Shown here one piece after another: positions 6,547-13,225 of a stretch of 13,521 nt of DNA. The notes under the pieces were generated by a model. It did not search any database, was not told the origin of the DNA, and was given only the letters and a program-made list of their open reading frames with translations. A program made the translations under genes and the position numbers. Numbering within the stretch: position 1 is the stretch's first letter; each line of letters begins with the position of its first letter. This stretch comes from Planctomycetaceae bacterium (GTDB lineage Bacteria; Planctomycetota; Planctomycetia; Pirellulales; Thermoguttaceae), in NCBI GenBank assembly GCA_031267635.1, contig JAIRYX010000166.1, positions 1-13,521 of the forward strand. Direction: 5' to 3'.

Positions 6547-6873
6547 CGAGAGATTCGCTACCCTTTATGAGCGATTCGCCCCTGGGAGCGAGACCTTCGC
6601 TCCTGGGGGCGAGACTTCCGCTCCTGGGGGCGAGACTTCCGCTCCTGGGGGCGAGACTTCCGCTCCTGGGGGCGAGACTTTCGCTCCTGGGGGCGAGCGG
6701 CGAATTTTTCTTCGGGAGCGACTCGTTTCTGCTTCCGATTGACTCATTTCTCCCAACGCGACTCGCATTCCTTTTCGCGGGAGATTCGCTACTCTTTACG
6801 AGCGATTTGCTACTCTTTGCGCGCGATTCGCCGCCCTCCGCGAGCGGCTCGCCGCCTTCTACGAATGGCATTG
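6547..6873 (+). repeat. Second 21-bp-period array with a perfect core
   Basis: The core 6589-6693 is five 21-bp units, consensus CGAGACTTCCGCTCCTGGGG plus G. Three are identical and two differ by one or two bases. Flanks on both sides are degenerate with the same period. One plus-strand frame reads ERFATLYERFA, then Glu-Thr-Ser-Ala-Pro-Gly-Gly repeats, then (after a stop near 6740) FATLYERFATLCARFAALRE and RLAAFYEWH, which is heptad coiled coil. Minus-strand frames are also open (SLAPRSG repeats). No complete gene can be defined. Confidence 0.85.
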
Positions 6874-6936
6874 AGGGAAACGAATTTCTCCCGCTCCTGA
6901 GTGTCTCGTTTCCGCTACCGAGCGGCTCTCATCGGC

Positions 6937-6989
6937 TGACGGCGAATGCAAACAGGGCATGGACAGACGTCAATGACCAAGGCGATGAG
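6937..6989 (+). repeat. Direct repeat tag, copy 2
   Basis: Matches 6062-6109: starts GACGGCGAATGCAAACAG and ends ATGACCAAGGCGATGAG. It follows the second array just as copy 1 follows the first, so each array segment carries the same tail. Confidence 0.75.
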
Positions 6990-7134
6990 CATGTTTCCGG
7001 CACAGAGAAAGAAAAACATCATGCAAGACGAACAAGCGGAACAACATCAAACGCACCTCGCGCAACCTGCCTCCCATACGATAAACGACTCGCTATCCCT
7101 CGCCAAAATATTGACTGCGACTGCGATTGATTGA
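6946..7134 (+). CDS. Small hypothetical ORF overlapping the repeat tag
   Basis: A 62-residue ORF; alternative ATGs lie at 6973, 6985 and 7021. Sequence: Gln/His/Thr-rich (QDEQAEQHQTHLAQPASH) with a short C-terminus KILTATAID. No clear Shine-Dalgarno and no recognisable domain. It may be the unrepeated tail of a decayed array gene. From 7135 to 7391 I see no gene, only the solo repeat arm. Confidence 0.2.
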   Translation: MQTGHGQTSMTKAMSMFPAQRKKNIMQDEQAEQHQTHLAQPASHTINDSLSLAKILTATAID

Positions 7135-7262
7135 AGAGGGAGTCTTCGTCGAAAATCGACGGTTTTTATGCGATGATTACCGCCTTGTCAAGATAAGATA
7201 GCGTGTCAAGGGTTGCAATCTCTTTTGCTGTAAATCCTTGTTTTGTAACTATTCAGTGTTTT

Positions 7263-7350
7263 GTAACTCTTCAGTCGCTCAAGCCAAGTAAATCCGCACT
7301 GGGTAGCTGCATCGTTATCCGTACCCGAAATGCTTTATTATTGCCGCCCT
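7263..7350 (+). repeat. Solo arm of the inverted-repeat element
   Basis: Matches the left arm of the 1458-1800 element in the same order: outer module (GTAACTCTTCAG, then AAGTAAATCCGCACTGGG at 7286-7303, then GTTATCCG), a short spacer, and ATTATTGCCGCCCT at 7337-7350. The opposite arm is missing. A partial extra copy of the outer end (TGTAACTATTCAG, 7245-7257) precedes it. It ends 42 nt from the stop codon of the minus-strand oxidoreductase gene, in its 3' region. Confidence 0.65.
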
Positions 7351-7391
7351 TTCTCATCCAATAAACGAAATTTGTTCGCAAGCCGTGATTT

Positions 7392-8804
7392 TTATTCCTT
7401 CTTTTCCTCATGGTATTCGTCGTCGGTGTTGACGTTCCAGACGTCGAACGTTTGTTTTCCCGAAAGAATGTTCCGCGCGGCGTATAAGCCCGTTTGAATT
7501 GAGTGATCCATGTTATTATACTTGAACATTCCATAACGCCCAATCGGCTGCAAATTTGCGAAACCGGCAAGATATTTTCGAATCGTTGCGATATGTTTCG
7601 GGTAGTTCATATCATAAACCGGATACGCTTTCGGAACGCGAACTACAACAAAATCTTCAATCTTTTCTCGTTTGCAAATTTTGATCTTCGCAACTTCGTC
7701 CGCCGCTAATTCAAATATTTTGCTGTCGCCCAGATTCCAAAAATCATCGTTTTCATTGCAGAAATACTCCAAACCGAGCGTTGATTTATTGGGATCGGCA
7801 ACCATTGACGGACTCCAATTCTTAAAGTTCTGAATCCGTCCCAATTTCACTTCCGGCGAATGAATGTAAATCCAGTTGTCCGTGAAAAGTTGCTTTTGAT
7901 CGACCGTAATATCCACCGTGATTAAACTTCGGTATTTCAGCGATTTCGCCGCGTTCAACACCGCTTCCGGCGCGGACGGCGACATGATTGTTACTAATTC
8001 CGTAATTGGAATGCTCGACAAAAAATCGCTTCCTTCGATTCTTCGCGATTCTCCGTTTTCATTTTCGATACGAACCGATGTAACCCGCGAACCGTCGTGA
8101 AATACTTCCGCCGTTTTTTCATGCAACTCGACTTTTCCGCCGCGTTCTTCAATTTTTTGCCTCATGTCGTTGTACATCATTCCCGGACCATATTCGGGAT
8201 AATCAAATTCGTCGATAAGCGTTGTAATCTTATTTCCTTTCGGCTTAAACAAAGCGTTGACGACAGCTTGATACAACGAAAGTCCTTTAATTCGCTGCGC
8301 CGCCCATTCCGCTTGAATTTCCGAACACGGAATCCCCCAAACTTTTTCGGTATAAGTTTTGAAAAAAATCGAAAACAACCGCTTGCCAAACCGGTTGGAA
8401 ACCCATTGCTCGAATGTTATTTCTTCTTTGTTTGGAAATATTTTTGTGTTAGCGTAACTCAACAAAATTCTCGCGGTATCAACAAAACCAACGCCCATCA
8501 GTGCATTCATCGCCGTCAATGGGTAATTGAAAAATTTGTTCTTGTAATAAATTCGGCTCTGTCGCGGACGTTTGAGAAATTTATCGCCTAACACTTCCTG
8601 CCAAAGTTGATTGACGTCGTTTAATTTCGTAAAAAAACGATGTCCGCCCAAATCAAAATAATTTCCATGATATTGAATCGTCTTACTGATTCCGCCGACT
8701 TGTTCGTCTTTCTCGAACAACGTTGGCTGGATTCCGTTTTTTACGAGTTCGTAACCTGCGGCAAGTCCTGCCGGTCCTGCACCGAATATGATAACATTTT
8801 GCAT
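7392..8804 (-). CDS. FAD-dependent amine-oxidase / UDP-galactopyranose-mutase-like oxidoreductase
   Basis: 470 residues from the ATG at 8804 (a TTG lies directly before it; AGGA is about 9 nt upstream). A Rossmann FAD-binding motif opens the protein (IIFGAGPAGLAAGYEL, GxGxxG at 8-13). Glu31 for ribose binding is in LFEKDEQVGG, and the conserved FDLGGHRFF is at 50-58. The middle carries the KTYTEKVWGIPCSEI motif typical of the NAD(P)-binding/amino-oxidase proteins found with sugar-nucleotide and glycosyltransferase genes. The C-terminus has a second FAD-contact motif (GRYGMFKYNNMDHS, then IQTGLYAARNIL). These resemble protoporphyrinogen-oxidase-like and UDP-galactopyranose-mutase-like enzymes; the substrate cannot be told from sequence. 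It is downstream of the GtrA gene on the same strand (52-nt gap), which points to surface-glycan or lipid-carrier metabolism. No truncation seen. Confidence 0.85.
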   Translation of the reverse strand: MQNVIIFGAGPAGLAAGYELVKNGIQPTLFEKDEQVGGISKTIQYHGNYFDLGGHRFFTKLNDVNQLWQEVLGDKFLKRPRQSRIYYKNKFFNYPLTAMNALMGVGFVDTARILLSYANTKIFPNKEEITFEQWVSNRFGKRLFSIFFKTYTEKVWGIPCSEIQAEWAAQRIKGLSLYQAVVNALFKPKGNKITTLIDEFDYPEYGPGMMYNDMRQKIEERGGKVELHEKTAEVFHDGSRVTSVRIENENGESRRIEGSDFLSSIPITELVTIMSPSAPEAVLNAAKSLKYRSLITVDITVDQKQLFTDNWIYIHSPEVKLGRIQNFKNWSPSMVADPNKSTLGLEYFCNENDDFWNLGDSKIFELAADEVAKIKICKREKIEDFVVVRVPKAYPVYDMNYPKHIATIRKYLAGFANLQPIGRYGMFKYNNMDHSIQTGLYAARNILSGKQTFDVWNVNTDDEYHEEKKE

Positions 8805-8856
8805 CAATAGTTTTCCTGTTTAATGAAACGTGATAATTTTTAACCGTGAAATTCGA

Positions 8857-9327
8857 TTATTCCTGTTCCTGACAACGGATAATTTCTTGTTGTTCCGCTC
8901 TTTTGAAAACAAGATATTTTCTCATAAAAAAATTCCACAAAAAAATCACGCCGATTACGAAAATTTTGGAAAGCGGTTGCACATACGCCGGCGTATCAAT
9001 CGGCACATTTGTCACCCACACGATAAGTTTGACTGCTTCGAAAGCCAATTTTAGGTCAATCAATGCGTAGAGCATAATATTTTGCAACCCAAGTCCGATA
9101 AAACCGATCACCGCAAACGGTAAGAAATCACGGCGGGCATTGATTTTTTTCTGACGAAAAACAAGTGTACAAGTAAAATAATAGCTAAAAATGAGCGCTA
9201 AACAAGTGGAAATAACATTAGCAATCAAATAATGGATATCTAATCCGACGGTCAAAAACGAAAATGTAAAAAAATCCAGCAGCGCAGCGAATGTACCAAC
9301 AATAAAATACTTAACAAACTCTTTCAT
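8857..9327 (-). CDS. GtrA-family integral membrane protein
   Basis: 156 residues with four predicted membrane helices at about 7-27, 33-53, 69-90 and 121-141. The family pattern is clear: an N-terminal FVKYFIVGTFAALLDF, then FSYYFTCTLVFR at the end of helix 2, and WNFFMRKYLVFKR at the end of helix 4, the usual Asn-Phe...Arg/Lys...Val-Phe ending. GtrA proteins are thought to help flip undecaprenyl-phosphate-linked sugars (for example in O-antigen glucosylation) and usually sit beside a GT2 glycosyltransferase and/or an oxidoreductase like the one downstream. No glycosyltransferase is in this window. The loop between helices 3 and 4 (about 91-120) is longer than in minimal GtrA. No strong Shine-Dalgarno; start by family fit. 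Likely first gene of a two-gene operon. Confidence 0.88.
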   Translation of the reverse strand: MKEFVKYFIVGTFAALLDFFTFSFLTVGLDIHYLIANVISTCLALIFSYYFTCTLVFRQKKINARRDFLPFAVIGFIGLGLQNIMLYALIDLKLAFEAVKLIVWVTNVPIDTPAYVQPLSKIFVIGVIFLWNFFMRKYLVFKRAEQQEIIRCQEQE

Positions 9328-9560
9328 AATTTCTTATTCTTACATATTCTGATAAATCTTGCGAGAAATTTCATTACAATTTTAGAACAACATTATCCTC
9401 TTGCAAGAAAATTTTTTAGCATACTAGAATTTTTTCAGAATATTTAAGAAAAATATCAAGGAAATTTAGTTTTATTCAATAAAAGCCACAGAAAAATAAA
9501 ACTCTTGACGATAATAACGATTGTGCTGAATTTCAATTTAATAAATATGGTTGTTATCCC
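9328..9560. other. Divergent intergenic region, very A/T-rich
   Basis: Separates the minus-strand GtrA gene from the plus-strand lipoprotein, so it should hold two divergent promoters. TTGACG at 9505-9510 is a candidate -35 for the lipoprotein, but no good -10 sits 16-18 nt downstream. No hairpins or operators stand out. Confidence 0.3.
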
Positions 9561-10034
9561 ATGCCGTTTCGCTTACAAATCACTTTTTTAATATTGTTTT
9601 TCTTTTCATTTATCAATTTTTCCGGTTGTGCCTCCGCACCGCCTGTATTGATTCCGTCGCCGAATCAAGTCAAAGGTTTGGCGGTGGTGGCACAATCTGA
9701 GGTTGGCGAAAATGTTTTGGGGGCGTCCAAACCTATTATTATTACCGATTCCAATACCCGCGAAACACTTTTTTCCTTATTGGAACTTAATAAAAGCGAC
9801 GCTTCTTTGTCCTCGTTTGATATTTCATCCTGTGATTTTGTCATTACGTGGAAACTGGCGGGAGAGGAAAGGATGGATCGGTCGCGGCTTTATTTGCGAC
9901 TCAATACGCCGAACACGTTTGTTTATCTTTCCGATCTCGGCTCAACAACTCAAAAATATACGATTCGGATGGACGAAGAAGACGCACAAAAAATTTGGGA
10001 TTTGATTGGAATCCCATCCCCAAAAGTTCATTGA
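9561..10034 (+). CDS. Small lipoprotein of unknown function
   Basis: 157 residues. A strongly hydrophobic signal (LQITFLILFFFSFINF) ends in the lipobox-like FSGC with Cys23 as the predicted lipidation site, so the product is likely anchored in a membrane facing the periplasm. The mature part alternates short strands (GLAVVAQSEVG, KPIIITD, DFVITWKLAGE, YLRLNTPNTFVYLSDLG) and ends in an acidic helix (MDEEDAQKIWDLIGI). This looks like a small beta-rich domain; I do not recognise the family. It is followed after 103 nt by the YhaM-like gene on the same strand, with no obvious terminator between, so co-transcription is possible but functional linkage is not implied. Confidence 0.7.
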   Translation: MPFRLQITFLILFFFSFINFSGCASAPPVLIPSPNQVKGLAVVAQSEVGENVLGASKPIIITDSNTRETLFSLLELNKSDASLSSFDISSCDFVITWKLAGEERMDRSRLYLRLNTPNTFVYLSDLGSTTQKYTIRMDEEDAQKIWDLIGIPSPKVH

Positions 10035-10137
10035 CGCATTTTCTCTTTTCGCGTGACAAACGGCAAAATTTCAGTTACAATGTTTTGTTGTCGTTGTTTT
10101 ATTCTGTCTATTCTTTCCTTTTCTTTCTCTTTTATTT

Positions 10138-11142
10138 ATGAGCAAGCCGCAAATTTCAATTATTCCGCTTTCCCAAATAGAAACAGGGCAGGAATGCGAC
10201 GTCTTTGTCCTTCTCGCCGAAAAAGAGTTATTGACAACGCGCGACGGCAAGCCGTATATTCGCGTGAATTTTCGGGATGCGGTTCGGGAAGTCCGGTTTC
10301 CGATTTGGGCGGATGCGCCGTTGTTCGAGGATTGTAAGCAAAATTGGGAAGTCGGCGAATTTTATAAACTTCGCGCGATTTACCGCAATACGCAATATGG
10401 TCCGCAACTTGAAATCCGCAAAATCCGTCCGGTAACGGATGCGGATCAAGCGGACGGTTTTGACGCGAATCAATGCCGTCCATCGTCGCGGTTTTCGTCC
10501 GAAGCAATGTATGACGAAATTCTCACACTGGCAAAAACGCATTGCGGCAAAGGAAAATTGTATCAGCTGATTGTGCAGATTTTTAAGCAAAACCGAGACG
10601 CGATTCTCGACACAGCGGCAGCGCGGAATCATCATCACGTTTTTTTCGGCGGACTGCTCGAACACACGCTCATGGTAACGCGCACTGCGGTTTTTCTCGC
10701 GGATTTGTATTTAACAAATTATCCTGAACTGAAAACGCGGCTTTCCAAACCGCTTGTCATTGCCGGAGCGATTCTGCACGACGTCGGAAAAATCCGCGAG
10801 TTGCGTTACGATGTTGTCGCCGCGCATCACACGACGGAAGGCGATTTGATTGGTCATGCCGTTTTGGGACGCGATTTTGTGCGGGATTTTGGACGTGAAG
10901 TCGAGTTGGATCCGGAAATTCAAACGCAATTGGAACACATTATTATTTCGCATCCGCGTTTTACCGATTGGGGAGCGGCGAAACCGCCGATGTCGCTTGA
11001 GGCATTGCTCGTGTCACATGCCGATTCTTGCGACGCGATGTTCGGGACATATTGCCGCGTGATAGAACAAGACGACATGTCCGGCGAAATTACGTCCCGA
11101 AAAAATATTCTCGGTTACGCTCTGTTGAAAAACATGACGTAA
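10138..11142 (+). CDS. YhaM-like 3'-5' exoribonuclease (OB-fold + HD domain)
   Basis: 334 residues in the domain order of the YhaM/CBF1 family. An N-terminal OB-fold nucleic-acid-binding domain spans about 15-97 (ECDVFVLLAEKELLTTRDGK; FYKLRAIYRNTQYGPQLEIR). A helical linker follows. The metal-dependent HD domain spans about 165-310. Metal and catalytic positions visible: His176 (GGLLEHTLMV), His214-Asp215 (ILHDVGKIREL), His240 (DLIGHAVLG), His267 and His272 (LEHIIISHP) and Asp296 (VSHADSCDA). YhaM enzymes degrade RNA or ssDNA from the 3' end in the cytoplasm; length and motif spacing agree with the family (B. subtilis YhaM is about 310 residues). The ATG at 10138 follows a T-rich leader with no Shine-Dalgarno. 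It could instead be a phosphohydrolase of related HD type, but the OB-HD pairing argues for YhaM. 11143-11340 after it shows no gene, only a weak A/T stem near 11157-11182. Confidence 0.88.
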   Translation: MSKPQISIIPLSQIETGQECDVFVLLAEKELLTTRDGKPYIRVNFRDAVREVRFPIWADAPLFEDCKQNWEVGEFYKLRAIYRNTQYGPQLEIRKIRPVTDADQADGFDANQCRPSSRFSSEAMYDEILTLAKTHCGKGKLYQLIVQIFKQNRDAILDTAAARNHHHVFFGGLLEHTLMVTRTAVFLADLYLTNYPELKTRLSKPLVIAGAILHDVGKIRELRYDVVAAHHTTEGDLIGHAVLGRDFVRDFGREVELDPEIQTQLEHIIISHPRFTDWGAAKPPMSLEALLVSHADSCDAMFGTYCRVIEQDDMSGEITSRKNILGYALLKNMT

Positions 11143-11340
11143 GAGAATTTCTTATATAACTATCTACACCCGTATAGATAATCATACAAGAAGTTCTTTT
11201 TAATGTTTCAATTGTCTCTGCTAGTGGCACACTCCCAACACTTGAAATTGCGACTTTTAAGACAGTGTTGATTGTTCATCATGTTCCCAAAGTCCCTTTT
11301 TTGATAAAAACCGAAATGTCAAGTGTGAGGAGTATCACCA

Positions 11341-11377
11341 GTAACAATCTGGTAAATTGTTACCGCTTTTTATTTTT
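11341..11377 (+). terminator. Hairpin and T-tract between convergent genes
   Basis: A perfect 8-bp stem GTAACAAT (11341-11348) / ATTGTTAC (11356-11363) with a 7-nt loop, followed by CGC and a T-rich tract. On the + strand it could end transcripts from the YhaM-like gene. On the minus strand it immediately follows the lipoprotein stop codon but lacks a T-run. The stem is A/T-rich, so strength is uncertain. Confidence 0.4.
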
Positions 11378-11768
11378 TCGTCGATTTTTCGACAGTGATA
11401 TTAAATTCTGTTTTACCTTTGACTTCGCAAACGAGACCGGATGTGTTCGTGTTGTCGTATTTGTCGGCGATATAACGGACAAACGGTGTGCCGTCGCTTC
11501 CGCCGCCGCTTTCTGAAATCACACGGACTTTATATTCGCCCGGCGTAATTCCGTTGGAGTTTCCGTTTTCTCCCATTTGGTAATGTCCGGTTTCATTGAT
11601 TATGCCTGACGCTTGATTGCCGCCATTTTCAAAAACGACGAAGCCCTGCGTCAACGGCGAACCATCGGGAAAACTTACCGTTCCTGAAACGCTCACTCTT
11701 TCGCCGCATCCAGAAAAACATGCAGAAGTAAGCATGATGAGTAACACGATGTAACATTTTATTTTCAT
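11370..11768 (-). CDS. Carboxypeptidase-regulatory-like domain lipoprotein
   Basis: 132 residues. The signal peptide ends in FSGC with Cys21 as the lipidation site (CYIVLLIMLTSACFSGCGER). The mature part is one Ig-like beta-sandwich of the carboxypeptidase-regulatory / transthyretin-like type: VSVSGTVSFPDGSPLTQGFV, then ASGIINETGHYQMG, then ITPGEYKVRVI, ending FNITVEKSTKK. Proteins of this size and layout are very common in planctomycetes and often follow a DUF1559 gene, as here (same strand, 202 nt downstream). They are presumed surface-lipid-anchored binding or structural modules; the ligand is unknown. The gap upstream contains a repeat and a hairpin, so it may have its own transcription start. 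No clear Shine-Dalgarno. Confidence 0.85.
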   Translation of the reverse strand: MKIKCYIVLLIMLTSACFSGCGERVSVSGTVSFPDGSPLTQGFVVFENGGNQASGIINETGHYQMGENGNSNGITPGEYKVRVISESGGGSDGTPFVRYIADKYDNTNTSGLVCEVKGKTEFNITVEKSTKK

Positions 11769-11804
11769 AGTTTTTATTTTATGGTTAAAGTTTTTTAAAA
11801 TTGT

Positions 11805-11864
11805 TTGTAACTATTCCGTCGCCCCAACCAAATAAATCCGCACTGAGCGACTGAATAGTTACAA
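11805..11864. repeat. Outer-module copy of the dispersed inverted-repeat element
   Basis: 60 bp with perfect 12-bp inverted ends, TTGTAACTATTC (11805-11816) and GAATAGTTACAA (11853-11864), and the shared core CCAACCAAATAAATCCGCAC. It matches the outer module of the 1458-1800 element and of 7263-7320 but lacks the inner TTGCCGCCCT module. It lies between the DUF1559 and lipoprotein genes, where it would form a stem-loop in the transcript. Confidence 0.7.
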
Positions 11865-11879
11865 TTCTTTTTTGGGAAA

Positions 11880-11944
11880 GGGAACATAAGAGACAATAAG
11901 AACTGGTTCTTTGTCCCTCACGTTCTTTATGTCTCTCGTGTCCC
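11880..11944. terminator. Long imperfect hairpin downstream of the DUF1559 gene
   Basis: Arms GGGAACATAAGAGACAATAA.. (11880-11903) and its imperfect inverse ending CTCTCGTGTCCC (11922-11944) can pair over about 23 nt around an 18-nt loop. It begins 26 nt past the DUF1559 stop on the minus strand. There is no clean T-tract, so it may be a processing or attenuation hairpin that lowers expression of the downstream lipoprotein rather than a full terminator. Confidence 0.4.
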
Positions 11945-11970
11945 TAACCAATTAACAACGCTTAACGTTT

Positions 11971-13173
11971 TTACGGAACCGACGCAACGCCGCCGTCTTT
12001 GGTATCGGAGAGCATGAACAAAATATCCTCAGTTACTGTTGAGGAAATTGCCTGAACCGAACCGTCGCCGAGCAAAAATTGAACCGTTCCGGAATGATAA
12101 CTTCCGAAACCATAACCGTCATTAGGACGCCAATCCGGATTGTTGTCTCTTCCTTCAGAGCGAAATTTAGTATCCGTCGTCAATAAATTTGCCGTATCGG
12201 GATATCGTTTGACAACACGTTGCATAGCTCCCCAAAGCTTCTGATCTGTATTCATGTAGGAGCAATCAGCGATAAAGACTCTATCAGTTGTTCCAGAACC
12301 GATAGAACATTCGCCTAACGCATTTGACGGGATATGTTTTTCGCCGATGATAATTTGGTTAGATGTACCGTCCAGCCAAGATGCAAACGAGTTGGCAGGA
12401 GTCCATTTGTTACGGTCGCTTCCTTCAATGTTCGGCAAAACCCAAGGACCGCGGAAATATTGCGATGGGGTATGGGATGTGCCGAAATAACTTCGATCGC
12501 GAAGATATTCCCACCAATAGGTGGGACTGATAGCGCTCGTCGTTTTTCCTGTTGCAATAGTTTGGTCAACAACATACACCACGACTGCGTAATCGCCCTG
12601 CGGTCCGGGTTGATCGGTTCCTTTGGCGATAGCGGCGCCGGTTCGGCGTGTCGGACATTTCATCCAACTGACCGATCCAAACGCTTTTCTTTCGGCGTCG
12701 GTCAACTGGTTTTGCCACCAATTGCCGTAAAGATTCACGTTCAGCCCTTTATCTGCCGTGTTATCTTTGGCGTTGACAATCATTTCCCAAAGCTGTTGCT
12801 GTTCCGAAAAACTGAACAGGAAACAAAATGTTCCCGCGCGGGCGGCTTCGAGATGGTAAGGCGGACACCCGTTGTAGGTATCGTGAAAGTTGTGAACCGC
12901 CAACCCCATTTGTTTGAGATTGTTACTGCACTGCATTCTCCTTGCCGCTTCTCGCGCGGCTTGAACTGCGGGCAACAGAAGCGCGATCAAAATTCCGATG
13001 ATTGCAATCACCACGAGTAATTCGACCAGCGTAAACGCTCGACGGACAGAAGATCGTTTGCCAAATCGGGCAGAAACACACGCAACAACACGGGCAAACA
13101 AGAGTGAAATTGCACGTAAAACATGGTATGTAAACCATTTTATGTACCCCCCCCCCCTGGTATATTTTGACAC
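11971..13173 (-). CDS. DUF1559 (SBP_bac_10) protein with type IV prepilin-like N-terminus
   Basis: 400 residues from GTG 13173. A prepilin N-methylation/cleavage segment, RRAFTLVELLVVIAIIGILI, has Phe47 at +1 and Glu51 at +5. It runs into the canonical planctomycete continuation LLPAVQAAREAARR and LKQMGLAVHNFHD, then the DUF1559 domain. That domain has CPTRR, WLDGTSNQIIIGEKH, and the C-terminal HSGTVQFLLGDGSVQAIS. Such proteins are exported, pseudopilin-like and massively expanded in planctomycetes; their exact role is unknown. The leader is unusually long (46 residues from GTG, with a hydrophobic stretch). GTG 13173 has no Shine-Dalgarno, whereas a strong one precedes an ATG at 13211 that is out of frame by one base across a poly-G tract. 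The true start may therefore be 13211 in cells with a different tract length. TTG at codon 25 is another candidate. Product certain; start uncertain. Confidence 0.92.
   Translation of the reverse strand: MSKYTRGGGYIKWFTYHVLRAISLLFARVVACVSARFGKRSSVRRAFTLVELLVVIAIIGILIALLLPAVQAAREAARRMQCSNNLKQMGLAVHNFHDTYNGCPPYHLEAARAGTFCFLFSFSEQQQLWEMIVNAKDNTADKGLNVNLYGNWWQNQLTDAERKAFGSVSWMKCPTRRTGAAIAKGTDQPGPQGDYAVVVYVVDQTIATGKTTSAISPTYWWEYLRDRSYFGTSHTPSQYFRGPWVLPNIEGSDRNKWTPANSFASWLDGTSNQIIIGEKHIPSNALGECSIGSGTTDRVFIADCSYMNTDQKLWGAMQRVVKRYPDTANLLTTDTKFRSEGRDNNPDWRPNDGYGFGSYHSGTVQFLLGDGSVQAISSTVTEDILFMLSDTKDGGVASVP
13147..13157 (-). repeat. Poly-G tract (11 G on the minus strand), candidate phase-variation switch
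   Basis: Eleven consecutive C on the + strand. It lies between the ATG at 13211 (18 codons upstream) and the DUF1559 frame. With 11 G the ATG frame reads GGT-ACA-TAA and stops. With 12 or 9 G it would read GGG-TAC-ATA and continue into the full protein. Homopolymer G/C tracts of this length are prone to slipped-strand mispairing. Confidence 0.8.
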
Positions 13174-13208
13174 AATTCGAGAAAATCAAACGCTTTGTTT
13201 AGCTTTTT

Positions 13209-13225
13209 CATCGCTGAAACTCCTT
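13209..13225 (-). promoter_or_regulatory. Ribosome-binding site and ATG upstream of the poly-G tract
   Basis: AAGGAG (complement of 13220-13225) is 8 nt from an ATG (complement of 13209-13211) followed by MKKLNKAFDFLELCQNIP. This is the best translation-initiation signal near the DUF1559 gene, but its frame is off by one in this sequence. The rest of the window to 13521 has no gene I can support. A minus-strand 83-codon frame (13208-13459) overlaps the ATG by 4 nt (ATGA) but does not look like a protein. Confidence 0.55.

Noticed and set aside
5630..6873. CRISPR array
   Set aside because: Units are contiguous 21-bp tandem repeats with no unique spacers, and there are no cas genes.
11265..11516. 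83-codon plus-strand ORF
   Set aside because: Its 3' half is antisense to the carboxypeptidase-regulatory-like lipoprotein and its 5' half covers a hairpin; no start signal.
12334..13020. 228-codon plus-strand ORF
   Set aside because: Antisense shadow of the DUF1559 gene, whose domain motifs are unmistakable on the minus strand.
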